5,979 bases of DNA from an uncultured Cocleimonas sp. (GCA_938041705.1 CALISP010000098.1:1-5979); one strand, 5' to 3'. Counted from the stretch's first letter, positions 1 to 5,824 are shown. Notes: generated by a model not told the origin, from the sequence alone. Program-made: numbers and translations.

Positions 1-419
1 CATGGCACGATGCCTTTACCGCCAGTAGATAACAAACCTACGTTTGATAGATGAAAACCATCAACGTCTTTATCAACTGAGACAGCATTAATTACAGTAA
101 ATTCGTCAATATGTTTAGGCAGTGGAAGTTGCACCAAAATACCATGAACAGCTTCATCATTATTAAGCTTATCGATCAACGCAAGCAGGTCTTCTTGAGA
201 CGTACTTTCATCCATCTTATGTTCGTAAGAATTCATTCCTGCTTCAGCAGTTTGCTTACCTTTACTTCGAACATATACTTGGCTGGCTGGATCTTCACCT
301 ACCAAAATAACGGCTAAGCCTGGAGTAATACCGTGCTTATCTTTTAGAACAGTTACTTTTTTAGCTAGGCCTTCTCTTAATTTTGCAGAAAAAGCTTTAC
401 CGTCAATAATATTACTCAA
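1..419 (-). CDS. folD: Bifunctional methylenetetrahydrofolate dehydrogenase / methenyltetrahydrofolate cyclohydrolase, N-terminal part
   Basis: FolD interconverts 5,10-methylene-, 5,10-methenyl- and 10-formyl-tetrahydrofolate in the cytoplasm using NADP, supplying one-carbon units for purines and formyl-Met-tRNA. The first 139 residues are visible and the gene runs off the left edge, so roughly half of the usual ~285 residues is missing, including the NADP-binding Rossmann part. The protein begins MSNIIDGK. The signature PGLAVILVGEDPASQVYV lies at 33-50, followed by SKGK with the expected catalytic Tyr49 and Lys53. GILVQLPLP is at 93-101 and DKDVDGFH at 116-123, with the conserved Asp120. The visible end (GKGIVP plus the first two bases TG of the next codon) fits the start of the family's PCTP motif. 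No in-frame ATG exists near the start. A TTG at 419-417 sits 7 nt after an AGGAG ribosome site and gives the normal FolD N-terminus. Identification is very secure; the TTG start is an inference from spacing and homology. Confidence 0.96.
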   Translation of the reverse strand, partial: MSNIIDGKAFSAKLREGLAKKVTVLKDKHGITPGLAVILVGEDPASQVYVRSKGKQTAEAGMNSYEHKMDESTSQEDLLALIDKLNNDEAVHGILVQLPLPKHIDEFTVINAVSVDKDVDGFHLSNVGLLSTGGKGIVP

Positions 420-426
420 TGTATTA

Positions 427-431
427 CTCCT
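427..431 (-). promoter_or_regulatory. Ribosome binding site that sets a TTG start for folD
   Basis: The minus strand reads AGGAG followed by the 7-nt spacer TAATACA and then TTG. There is no ATG or GTG in this frame close by, and reading from the TTG gives the family-typical MSNIIDGK start, so this site decides the start codon. Confidence 0.8.
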
Positions 432-512
432 AATAATGATTGTTTTATAACGACAAGGTTTTGGATAATAACCCGAAATATATCGCTACAGATACCTAAA
501 AAAGACTATTTC

Positions 513-525
513 TTATGGACCATAA
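513..525. promoter_or_regulatory. Perfect short palindrome in the HAD-folD spacer
   Basis: TTATGGACCATAA is a perfect inverted repeat (6 bp, one central base, 6 bp) about 95 bp upstream of the folD start, in a 167-bp spacer that otherwise is AT-rich sequence without a clear gene or strong terminator. It could be an operator, or chance in AT-rich DNA; I recognise no matching regulator. Confidence 0.25.
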
Positions 526-586
526 TCAATAATGGATTCTTTTTATTATTTTAATCATTGAATATCAATTTATATTATTCAGTATT

Positions 587-1180
587 TTAGTTGAACAGCT
601 CTGTTAACTGATGGATAAATACATCCGCATTCTTTTTATAAACAAATTCACCACTTGGATCAATATAGAGTGTTTTAGCGCCAGCTGCTTGTCCAGATAA
701 CAAATCATGTAAATGATCGCCGACCATAACAGCGTTATCACTTTTTGCCTGCCATTGTTTAAATAATTGTAAAATACCATCAGGTGCAGGCTTAGGAACA
801 GCACAATCACGACTCAATAGATTCTCGCTTGAGAAATAACCATCAAGCCCAGCCGCCTTTAAAGTAACACTAATATTTATTTTATTATTACGAGTTAGGA
901 TTCCAATATTGGCATCTTTATCCAATAAAGTTTCTAATAACTGATGAGCACCTTCGGCTGCTTTAGATTCAGCAGCTATCTCTAATTCAATCTCATTTAA
1001 ACGTTGGTGTATTGGTGCTGACTCTTCTTCTGATAACAAATCAAGAGATTCTAATATAGGTAAACCTTCTGGAAGACCCAACTCATCACGTATAGCATCA
1101 AAATCATGCTGAGCAATTGTTAGAGTGCCATCCATATCAAACACCCAATGTTTTCTTGATAATAATTCTTGGTGCTGCAT
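587..1180 (-). CDS. HAD superfamily (subfamily IA-like) hydrolase, probable phosphatase
   Basis: This is a 197-residue soluble haloacid-dehalogenase-type hydrolase, likely a Mg-dependent phosphatase acting on a small phosphorylated metabolite. All four HAD motifs are visible. Motif I is VFDMDGTL, with nucleophile Asp15 and general acid/base Asp17. Motif II is GILTRN with Thr96. Motif III is VPKPAPDG with Lys130. Motif IV is VGDHLHD with the metal-binding acids Asp155 and Asp159. The stretch at about 22-90 is helical and charged, as expected for a small C1 cap. The KPxPDG and GDHxHD pattern resembles phosphoglycolate phosphatase-like members, but the cap does not reveal the substrate. The length is slightly short for Gph (~220-250). 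The ATG at 1180 has a GAAGAG ribosome site 8 nt upstream. It stands alone, 165 bp after the acyl-CoA dehydrogenase gene and 167 bp before folD. The family is certain; the substrate is unknown. Confidence 0.9.
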   Translation of the reverse strand: MQHQELLSRKHWVFDMDGTLTIAQHDFDAIRDELGLPEGLPILESLDLLSEEESAPIHQRLNEIELEIAAESKAAEGAHQLLETLLDKDANIGILTRNNKINISVTLKAAGLDGYFSSENLLSRDCAVPKPAPDGILQLFKQWQAKSDNAVMVGDHLHDLLSGQAAGAKTLYIDPSGEFVYKKNADVFIHQLTELFN

Positions 1181-1231
1181 AGATAAAACTCTTCGTATTT
1201 AATGAGGAGATATTATTGACTAAATGCGGAT

Positions 1232-1261
1232 AAAAAAGACACCCCCCTACTTTTAGAGGGT
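1232..1261 (-). terminator. Terminator-like hairpin built on repeat copy 1
   Basis: In minus-strand RNA, ACCCUCU (1261-1255) can pair with GGGGGGU (1247-1241), using two U.G wobbles, around a 7-nt loop. After GUC comes a run of six U (1237-1232). This has the form of a weak-to-moderate intrinsic terminator. It would end transcripts from the acyl-CoA dehydrogenase gene before the HAD gene. Confidence 0.45.
1235..1254 (-). repeat. Dispersed 20-bp C-rich/G-rich repeat, copy 1
   Basis: The plus strand reads AAAGACACCCCCCTACTTTT, identical over all 20 bases to the copy at 5825 and differing at one base from the copy at 3336. It lies between the acyl-CoA dehydrogenase and HAD genes, 55 bp upstream of the HAD start. 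No long inverted partner is seen here, unlike copies 2 and 3. Further along the plus strand, TTTCT follows a few bases after the repeat in copies 1-3, suggesting the conserved unit extends to about 31 bp. Confidence 0.85.
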
Positions 1262-1294
1262 TTTCTGAAATGATAATAATCAAACCATATTAAC

Positions 1295-1332
1295 CATCAC
1301 GTCAGAAAAGTTCTAACGTGATGAATTCTGAC
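1295..1332 (-). terminator. Hairpin downstream of the acyl-CoA dehydrogenase gene, with an overlapping alternative stem
   Basis: The plus strand has CATCACGT at 1295-1302 and ACGTGATG at 1316-1323, extended inside by AGAA/TTCT around a 3-nt loop. In minus-strand RNA the single C/A mismatch becomes a U.G wobble, giving a continuous 13-bp stem that begins 23 nt after the stop codon. No U-run follows, so it may be an RNA 3'-end stabiliser rather than an intrinsic terminator. An alternative 7-bp stem, GTCAGAA (1301-1307) with TTCTGAC (1326-1332), uses part of the same sequence and cannot form at the same time. Confidence 0.5.
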
Positions 1333-1345
1333 TATAAACTAAACG

Positions 1346-3124
1346 TTAAAACGAATCAGTTGATAATGACATAACAGCTTTATGACCAGCTTTTACCGAA
1401 GTCGCATAAGCTAAGCTGCGTGGTAAAATTTGTTCTGCGTAAAAAGTAGCGACTGATATTTTATTGTTATAAAACTCATCACCTGAACCACTAGAAATAT
1501 GTTTTTGAGCAGCAACTGCGCCTTTAGCGAGCAAGTAACCACCTAAAGTAGTACCCATCATCATTAACATATTCACACCAACAGCTCCTGCAAGATTTGG
1601 ATCACTCTTAGCATTCGTTAACACCCATTCAGTGCTTTCCATTGCTGCATTTAATGCCGTATTAAACTGCGTTTTGATACTAGCAAATGTGGCATCATCT
1701 TGACTCTGTAATTCAATATTGAATGCTTTCAGCTCTTCGAGTAAATCAATCATACCCGCACCACTATCGCGCATGAGTTTACGACCCATTAAATCTAAGG
1801 CTTGAATACCAGTCGTACCTTCATATATTGGTAATATACGAGCATCGCGCATGTACTGAGCAACACCTGTTTCTTCGATGAAACCCATACCACCGTGAAC
1901 TTGTACTGCTATTGAGCTGACTTCTTGTGCTATTTCAGTACACCAGCCCTTTGTAATTGGAATCAATAAATCGATACGCTTTTGTTGCTTTGCTCTTACT
2001 GCTTCGTCTGGAGAATTATGTGCATGATCGTGTGCAGCAGCAGCGGTATAACCAAGTGCTCTTGAAGCTTCAGTGAAAGCACGCATTTGCATTAACATAC
2101 GTCTTACATCGGCATGCTCAATAATCGCAACGCGACCTTCATGTCCAGGTGCAAACCCTTGCTTGCGCTCTTTTGCATAAGCAACTGCGACTTGATATGC
2201 ACCTTCAGATAATCCTATACCTTCCATGCCTACCGCTAAACGCGCTAAATTCATCATGGTAAACATACAAGCTAAGCCGTTATTTTCTTCACCAACTAAA
2301 TAACCAATAGCACCGTCATTATCGCCAAAACTCATAACACAGGTAGGACTCGCATTGATGCCCATCTTATGCTCTAAAGATACGGGTTTCGCATCGTTAC
2401 GCTCTCCGATGCTTCCGTCTTCATTAAGCAAATATTTAGGCACTAAGAACAATGATATTCCTTTAACACCCTCTGGCGCATCTGGTAGTCGTGCTAATAC
2501 TAAATGTATTATATTCTCAGTCATCTCATGGTCTCCCCATGTGATGTAAATCTTTTGTCCTTTGATTCGGTAGCGGTCTCCATCTGGCGTCGCTTTAGTT
2601 CGAACTGCAGCCAGATCAGAACCTGCTTGAGGCTCTGTTAGATTCATTGTGCCCGTCCATTTACCAGCGATCATATTTGGTAAATACGTTTGCTTTAAAC
2701 TATCCGAACCGTGTGCATAAATCGCTTCAACTGCTCCATTGGTAAGCAATGGGCATAAAGTAAATGCCATATTTGATGCATGCCACATTTCTGAGACTGC
2801 ACATTGCACTAGGTGTGGTAATCCTTGACCATCAAATTCGGTAACTTGATCGACACTCATCCAACCGCTTTCACTGAATAACTTAAAGGCTTCTGTAAAA
2901 CCATCTGGTACAACTACTTTTCCATCTTTTAAATGAGAACCTTGTTGATCACCAATTTTATTTAGCGGTGCTAATACCTCTGAAGCCACTTTTCCTGCTT
3001 CACTTAAAATCGTTTCCACTAAATCAGGTGAAACATCTTCAAAATTTGGGTAACTTGCTAAAGTATCAATATCGATCAGTTCATTGATGACAAACTGCAT
3101 ATCTTTAAGTGGCGCTGTGTACAT
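1346..3124 (-). CDS. Acyl-CoA dehydrogenase, large (~590-residue) FadE/DmdC-like class
   Basis: This flavoenzyme oxidises an acyl-CoA to the 2-enoyl-CoA, probably passing electrons to electron-transfer flavoprotein; it is 592 residues and cytoplasmic. A helical N-terminal extension (about 1-75) precedes the helical N domain. The beta-domain signature NLTEPQAGSDLAAVRTKA is at 161-178, with a TWG motif at 195-197. The C-terminal helical domain carries QVHGGMGF (408-415) and IYEGTTGIQALDL (433-445), where Glu435 aligns with the catalytic glutamate of medium-chain enzymes. A final ~140-residue helical region (about 455-592) is the extra C-terminal domain of the class that includes Pseudomonas FadE-type enzymes and 3-methylmercaptopropionyl-CoA dehydrogenase (DmdC). 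Chain length or DMSP-derived substrate cannot be told from sequence. The start ATG follows GGAG at 10 nt. It is a single-gene unit, with no other beta-oxidation gene within the window. Confidence 0.93.
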   Translation of the reverse strand: MYTAPLKDMQFVINELIDIDTLASYPNFEDVSPDLVETILSEAGKVASEVLAPLNKIGDQQGSHLKDGKVVVPDGFTEAFKLFSESGWMSVDQVTEFDGQGLPHLVQCAVSEMWHASNMAFTLCPLLTNGAVEAIYAHGSDSLKQTYLPNMIAGKWTGTMNLTEPQAGSDLAAVRTKATPDGDRYRIKGQKIYITWGDHEMTENIIHLVLARLPDAPEGVKGISLFLVPKYLLNEDGSIGERNDAKPVSLEHKMGINASPTCVMSFGDNDGAIGYLVGEENNGLACMFTMMNLARLAVGMEGIGLSEGAYQVAVAYAKERKQGFAPGHEGRVAIIEHADVRRMLMQMRAFTEASRALGYTAAAAHDHAHNSPDEAVRAKQQKRIDLLIPITKGWCTEIAQEVSSIAVQVHGGMGFIEETGVAQYMRDARILPIYEGTTGIQALDLMGRKLMRDSGAGMIDLLEELKAFNIELQSQDDATFASIKTQFNTALNAAMESTEWVLTNAKSDPNLAGAVGVNMLMMMGTTLGGYLLAKGAVAAQKHISSGSGDEFYNNKISVATFYAEQILPRSLAYATSVKAGHKAVMSLSTDSF

Positions 3125-3162
3125 TGTGATTAATCTCCAGATTCTTAATAGGGATAGTTTAA

Positions 3163-3191
3163 ATCATAGTTTAGAACATATCATGCTATAA
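3163..3191 (-). promoter_or_regulatory. Possible promoter of the acyl-CoA dehydrogenase gene
   Basis: The minus strand has TATGAT (3168-3163) as a -10 candidate, 17 bp after a poor -35 candidate TTATAG (3191-3186). Transcription would start about 30 nt upstream of the ATG at 3124. The -10 is fair and the -35 weak, so this is tentative. Confidence 0.25.
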
Positions 3192-3284
3192 AATCGAGCG
3201 AGTGTTCTATTTATTGTAATTAATATTTATAAATGTCATTTATTTGATGGGATTACGAGGTTATTACAGCTAAGAAATAGAACA
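3173..3284. promoter_or_regulatory. Repeated AGAACA motifs upstream of the acyl-CoA dehydrogenase gene
   Basis: AGAACA at 3173-3178 and its complement TGTTCT at 3203-3208 form an inverted pair that straddles the possible promoter. The second motif extends to TGTTCTATTT (3203-3212), which is a perfect 10-bp inverted match to AAATAGAACA at 3275-3284. Three related sites in about 110 bp suggest a regulator binding region, possibly with looping. It does not look like the GAAAC/GTTTC operator of PsrA, and I cannot name a regulator. Confidence 0.3.
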
Positions 3285-3293
3285 AATACCCAT

Positions 3294-3354
3294 AAAGTGT
3301 GGGGGTGTATTAATAGTGTATTTCTAGCTTATTTAAAAGACACCCCCCTACTTT
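3294..3354. repeat. Inverted-repeat hairpin containing repeat copy 2 and an inverted partner
   Basis: The left arm 3294-3308 (AAAGTGTGGGGGTGT) pairs with the right arm 3340-3354, part of repeat copy 2, with 13 of 15 Watson-Crick pairs and a 31-nt loop. The left arm is itself an inverted, diverged copy of the dispersed repeat (15 of 18 bases over 3294-3311). The inverted partner lies at lower coordinates, the opposite arrangement to the pair at 5825-5886. Confidence 0.7.
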
Positions 3355-3355
3355 G
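3336..3355 (-). repeat. Dispersed 20-bp repeat, copy 2
   Basis: The plus strand matches copies 1 and 3 at 19 of 20 bases; only the last base differs (G for T). It lies 63 bp downstream of the stop codon of the reductase-like gene and over 200 bp upstream of the acyl-CoA dehydrogenase start, so it probably belongs to the 3' region of the reductase-like transcript. Confidence 0.85.
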
Positions 3356-3418
3356 TATACATTTCTTTATTATGTTTATTTAAATGTACCAAAAAACCGT
3401 ATAACTCGATCTTTATAA

Positions 3419-4207
3419 CTAGTCATCATTCGACTCTAGTTTATGTTTAATCATATCTAATGCATCACCCCATTGAGCAAATGCACCTGCTGCTTCTAAA
3501 TGATCAATACCTAATTTTGTAAAGGTACCTTCTTTTGCTATCTCATTGGTTAATTCGAATAGACTATTTTGTGGTCGCCCCAAAGCATAATGCGCGGCAC
3601 CAAGAGTATTATTCAGAACGATTTGACGAGCATTTTCAGCATCAATATCATGCGCCATCAACCACTTCACTTGCTCATCAAAAAAACGGTACATCCAACC
3701 ATTTAAACATGCAAAACTTGCAGCTTCGTCAAAATGAGCTTCCTTTTTTAATGCAATCGTTTGACCTAATGCATCAGATAATTCCTTCACTTCTTTAATT
3801 TCAGGATAAATTGGTACAAATCCTTTTGAATTTTCCGCTGCGACACCAGGCAGTATCAAAGCCAGTTTTTCTGGCAGATCAGCCTTTTCACGCAATTGGG
3901 ATAAACTAACACCGGCTGCAGCTGAAACTACAATTTTATCTTTAGGAAAATGTAGCGACGCAAGCAAGTCATTCAATTGAAAGGGTCTAACCGCCAATAG
4001 CACAAGATCAGACTGATCAATCACTTGTTGATTGTTATCTGCTATTTCACAATCAAATTCTTTCGCTACTATTTTAGCCTGCTCAGTACCTCTCGGACTT
4101 AAAATAATTCGTCGTGTATCACCTGAGCGCCGCAAACCTGTGATGGTATAGGTAGCCAAATGACCTACACCAAGTACACCCAAGGTAGGGGTAATTTTAT
4201 TCTTCAT
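3419..4207 (-). CDS. Divergent pyrroline-5-carboxylate reductase-like NAD(P)-binding oxidoreductase
   Basis: This 262-residue protein has the fold plan of ProC. An N-terminal Rossmann domain carries the dinucleotide loop LGVLGVGHLA at 9-18, the LAVRPFQ segment at 71-77 (ProC has LAVKP) and SAAAGVSL at 95-102. An all-helical C-terminal domain follows from about 160. Two places that shape the proline-pathway active site are not conserved. The usual RxMPNTP stretch is LILPGVAAENSKG (117-129), and the usual SPGGTT segment of the C-terminal domain is AKEGTFTKLG (224-233). It may therefore be a paralogue with another imine or ketone substrate rather than the biosynthetic ProC. The start ATG follows GAAGAG at 5 nt. 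It sits alone, 205 bp after pgl and behind a terminator, so operon context does not help. The superfamily is secure; function is open. Confidence 0.8.
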   Translation of the reverse strand: MKNKITPTLGVLGVGHLATYTITGLRRSGDTRRIILSPRGTEQAKIVAKEFDCEIADNNQQVIDQSDLVLLAVRPFQLNDLLASLHFPKDKIVVSAAAGVSLSQLREKADLPEKLALILPGVAAENSKGFVPIYPEIKEVKELSDALGQTIALKKEAHFDEAASFACLNGWMYRFFDEQVKWLMAHDIDAENARQIVLNNTLGAAHYALGRPQNSLFELTNEIAKEGTFTKLGIDHLEAAGAFAQWGDALDMIKHKLESNDD

Positions 4208-4268
4208 AATATCTCTTCAATTTGTATTCTTATATTAAGCATAGTAAATATGGAATTAATAAACTGAT

Positions 4269-4297
4269 TATTTACAGTTTGTATGATTATGTAAATA
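4269..4297. promoter_or_regulatory. Operator-like inverted repeat upstream of the reductase-like gene
   Basis: TATTTACA (4269-4276) and TGTAAATA (4290-4297) are perfect 8-bp arms separated by 13 bp, centred about 75 bp upstream of the start at 4207. The minus strand of the outer arm also gives TTTACA, a passable -35, 17 bp from AATAAT. A promoter with an overlapping regulator site is possible; no known consensus is recognised. Confidence 0.3.
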
Positions 4298-4310
4298 TTA
4301 TTAATAATTA

Positions 4311-4330
4311 AAAGATATCTTCCTACTTTT
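4311..4330 (-). repeat. Dispersed 20-bp repeat, degenerate copy 4
   Basis: The plus strand AAAGATATCTTCCTACTTTT matches the repeat consensus at 16 of 20 bases. All four differences are C-to-T (positions 6, 8, 10 and 11). It lies just beyond the pgl terminator and about 104 bp upstream of the reductase-like start. No inverted partner is visible nearby. The change creates the palindrome AAGATATCTT. Confidence 0.5.
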
Positions 4331-4348
4331 CAATAGATTTGCGCTCAC

Positions 4349-4378
4349 AAAAAAAGCCTCATTAGAAAATGAGACTTT
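4349..4378 (-). terminator. Intrinsic terminator after pgl
   Basis: Minus-strand RNA reads AAAGUCUCAUU, loop UUCU, AAUGAGGCUUU, forming an 11-bp stem with one U.G wobble, and the 3' arm merges into a run of seven U (4355-4349). It begins 35 nt after the pgl stop codon and should end the edd-eda-pgl transcript. The wobble becomes an A/C mismatch on the other strand, so it works on the minus strand. Confidence 0.85.
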
Positions 4379-4412
4379 AAATTAAAAAGCCAACATACTA
4401 GTTTGATTTAGT

Positions 4413-5111
4413 TTATGAATTGGTTGCTGCTTGATCTAACAATACTATTTTTTTTCTTAACGAAGTAATTTTTGAAATAGGTAAATCATCTCCAGCCTGC
4501 CATTGTTTGACTGCTGTTTGTTTATTTTCTCCTGTTATTAAAAGCAATAGATTGTGAGTATTACTTAGGGTCTTAACACTCATACTGACTCTATCAGAGG
4601 GTGGTTTAGGTGACTCATAGACAGCATGTGTGAGATCATCTTCATTGTGCTCATGCCCTGGAAAAAGACTTGCCGTGTGCCCATCTTCGCCCATTCCCAG
4701 TAATACCAAATCAAAAGGCAATTTACTTTTTATAGTCTCCGCATATTCTTTTGCTGCTTTTTCTGCTCCGAGTTCGGCAGGAATAAAAAAGATATTTTCT
4801 GCAGGAACGTCTATTTCATTTAACCATGTATGAAGTGCCATCTGGCTATTTCGTTCAGGTGATGAAATAGGTAAACATCGCTCATCCCCTAGATAAAACT
4901 CCCACTGAGACCAATCATATGATTTTCCAGCAAGTATCGAGTAAATGCGCTCTGGTGTTGTTCCACCTGCTAAGACGATGCGAAATACCCCTCTATCTTC
5001 GATGGCATCATTTGCTGATTCTTCTATTAACTCGCATGCTTTTAGTGCAACTGATAAAGCATCAGGAAGTATGGTCCAATCTTTGTTTATATTATTGGGA
5101 GTTTTTATCAT
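4413..5111 (-). CDS. pgl: 6-phosphogluconolactonase
   Basis: Pgl hydrolyses 6-phospho-D-glucono-1,5-lactone to 6-phosphogluconate, the step between Zwf and Edd; it is a soluble cytoplasmic enzyme. The 232 residues match the usual size of the DevB/NagB-like lactonase family. The phosphate-binding VLAGGTTPERIY is at 46-57, WEFYLGDERCLP at 70-81, and the family signature LLGMGEDGHTASLFPGHE at 137-154, whose His145 is the expected catalytic residue. The ribosome site is poor (A-rich AAAGAAAA), which, with only 42 bp after the eda stop, suggests translation in an operon behind eda. A run of eight A in the coding strand (4455-4448, codons ~218-222) is near the C-terminus. It is followed by a clear terminator. 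zwf, often next to pgl in gammaproteobacteria, is not on this side of it. Confidence 0.95.
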   Translation of the reverse strand: MIKTPNNINKDWTILPDALSVALKACELIEESANDAIEDRGVFRIVLAGGTTPERIYSILAGKSYDWSQWEFYLGDERCLPISSPERNSQMALHTWLNEIDVPAENIFFIPAELGAEKAAKEYAETIKSKLPFDLVLLGMGEDGHTASLFPGHEHNEDDLTHAVYESPKPPSDRVSMSVKTLSNTHNLLLLITGENKQTAVKQWQAGDDLPISKITSLRKKIVLLDQAATNS

Positions 5112-5153
5112 TTGTTATTTTCTTTTTTGTTTATTTCTAAATCGAACAAAAAA

Positions 5154-5795
5154 CTAACTATTCAACTTGTTAAGGGCAGACTTAGTCAATGAAGTGATTT
5201 GATCAAAGTCACCTGACTTAACTAATTGACTTGGTGCTACCCAGCTTCCTCCAACACAAATCACGTTTTTAAGAGATAGAAATTCAACATAGTTCTCTTC
5301 ATTAATCCCACCTGTCGGACAAAATTTTGCTTGTTGAAAGGGTCCACCAAAGGATTTTAAAATGGAAACACCGCCCAGTGTCATTGCAGGAAAGAGCTTG
5401 AAGTGGGTATAACCTAAATCCATGCCTTGCATAATTTCTGAGCCCGTTGAAATACCGGGAATCAAAGGGAAATTAATATGGTTAGCTCTTTGTAATAATG
5501 ATTGAGTTGATCCTGGGCTGAGAGCAAATGCTGCACCAGCATCTCTTACTCTAGCTAAGTCACTTGGGTTTAATACTGTTCCAGCACCAATATGAGCCTC
5601 TGGTACTTCTTTTGCTAAAAGACTAATAGCATCAATTGCTGCATCAGTTCTTAAGGTAATCTCAAGGACATTAATCCCCCCCTCTATCAAAGCATGTGCA
5701 AGATCTATCGATTGCGCAACATCTTCAATTTCAATAACGGGGATAATGGGTGATAAAGACATTATCTCTGCTGGGGTTAGGTTGGTATTGTTCAT
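5154..5795 (-). CDS. eda: 2-dehydro-3-deoxy-6-phosphogluconate (KDPG) / 4-hydroxy-2-oxoglutarate aldolase
   Basis: Eda cleaves KDPG to pyruvate and glyceraldehyde-3-phosphate, the last step of the Entner-Doudoroff pathway, through a Schiff base in a cytoplasmic (beta/alpha)8 barrel. The 213 residues equal the E. coli length and the numbering matches: Glu45 in VLEITLRT (43-50), the Schiff-base Lys133 in HFKLFPA (131-137), and the phosphate-binding segments GAGTVLNP (70-77), PGIST (113-117), CPTGGI (159-164) and GGSW (182-185). The ATG at 5795 has AAGG at 8 nt. It follows probable edd by 108 bp and precedes pgl by 42 bp, so the three are likely one operon. The edd-eda spacer holds a long hairpin formed by the dispersed repeat, ending 29 bp before the start. 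A G7 run (5682-5676) falls in codons 38-40, at the conserved GG. Confidence 0.97.
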   Translation of the reverse strand: MNNTNLTPAEIMSLSPIIPVIEIEDVAQSIDLAHALIEGGINVLEITLRTDAAIDAISLLAKEVPEAHIGAGTVLNPSDLARVRDAGAAFALSPGSTQSLLQRANHINFPLIPGISTGSEIMQGMDLGYTHFKLFPAMTLGGVSILKSFGGPFQQAKFCPTGGINEENYVEFLSLKNVICVGGSWVAPSQLVKSGDFDQITSLTKSALNKLNS

Positions 5796-5824
5796 ATCGT
5801 TTGCCTTGTTACAATTGTTGTATG

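Noticed and set aside
111..317. Plus-strand open frame of 68 codons
   Set aside because: It lies antisense inside folD, has no ribosome site or recognisable protein, and is a shadow of the real gene.
499..514. Possible fifth repeat copy (AAAAAAGACTATTTCTT-like)
   Set aside because: Only the AT-rich AAAGAC edge matches; the diagnostic C-run and CTAC core are missing.
3535..3798. Plus-strand open frame of 87 codons
   Set aside because: It is antisense to the reductase-like gene, whose frame encodes conserved motifs; the composition of the plus-strand product looks arbitrary.
4448..4455. A8 run near the end of pgl as a programmed slippage site
   Set aside because: It encodes ordinary Lys codons near the C-terminus, with no downstream extension frame of interest; A-runs are common in AT-rich genes.
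4919..5157. Two overlapping plus-strand open frames ending in hydrophobic segments
   Set aside because: Both cover the 5' end of pgl in antisense. The hydrophobic tails come from the A-rich pgl leader read on the other strand, not from a small membrane protein.
5811..5818. ACAATTGT palindrome upstream of eda as a HexR operator
   Set aside because: HexR sites known from gammaproteobacteria are of the TGTAAT-N3-ATTACA kind; this 8-bp palindrome does not extend into that pattern.
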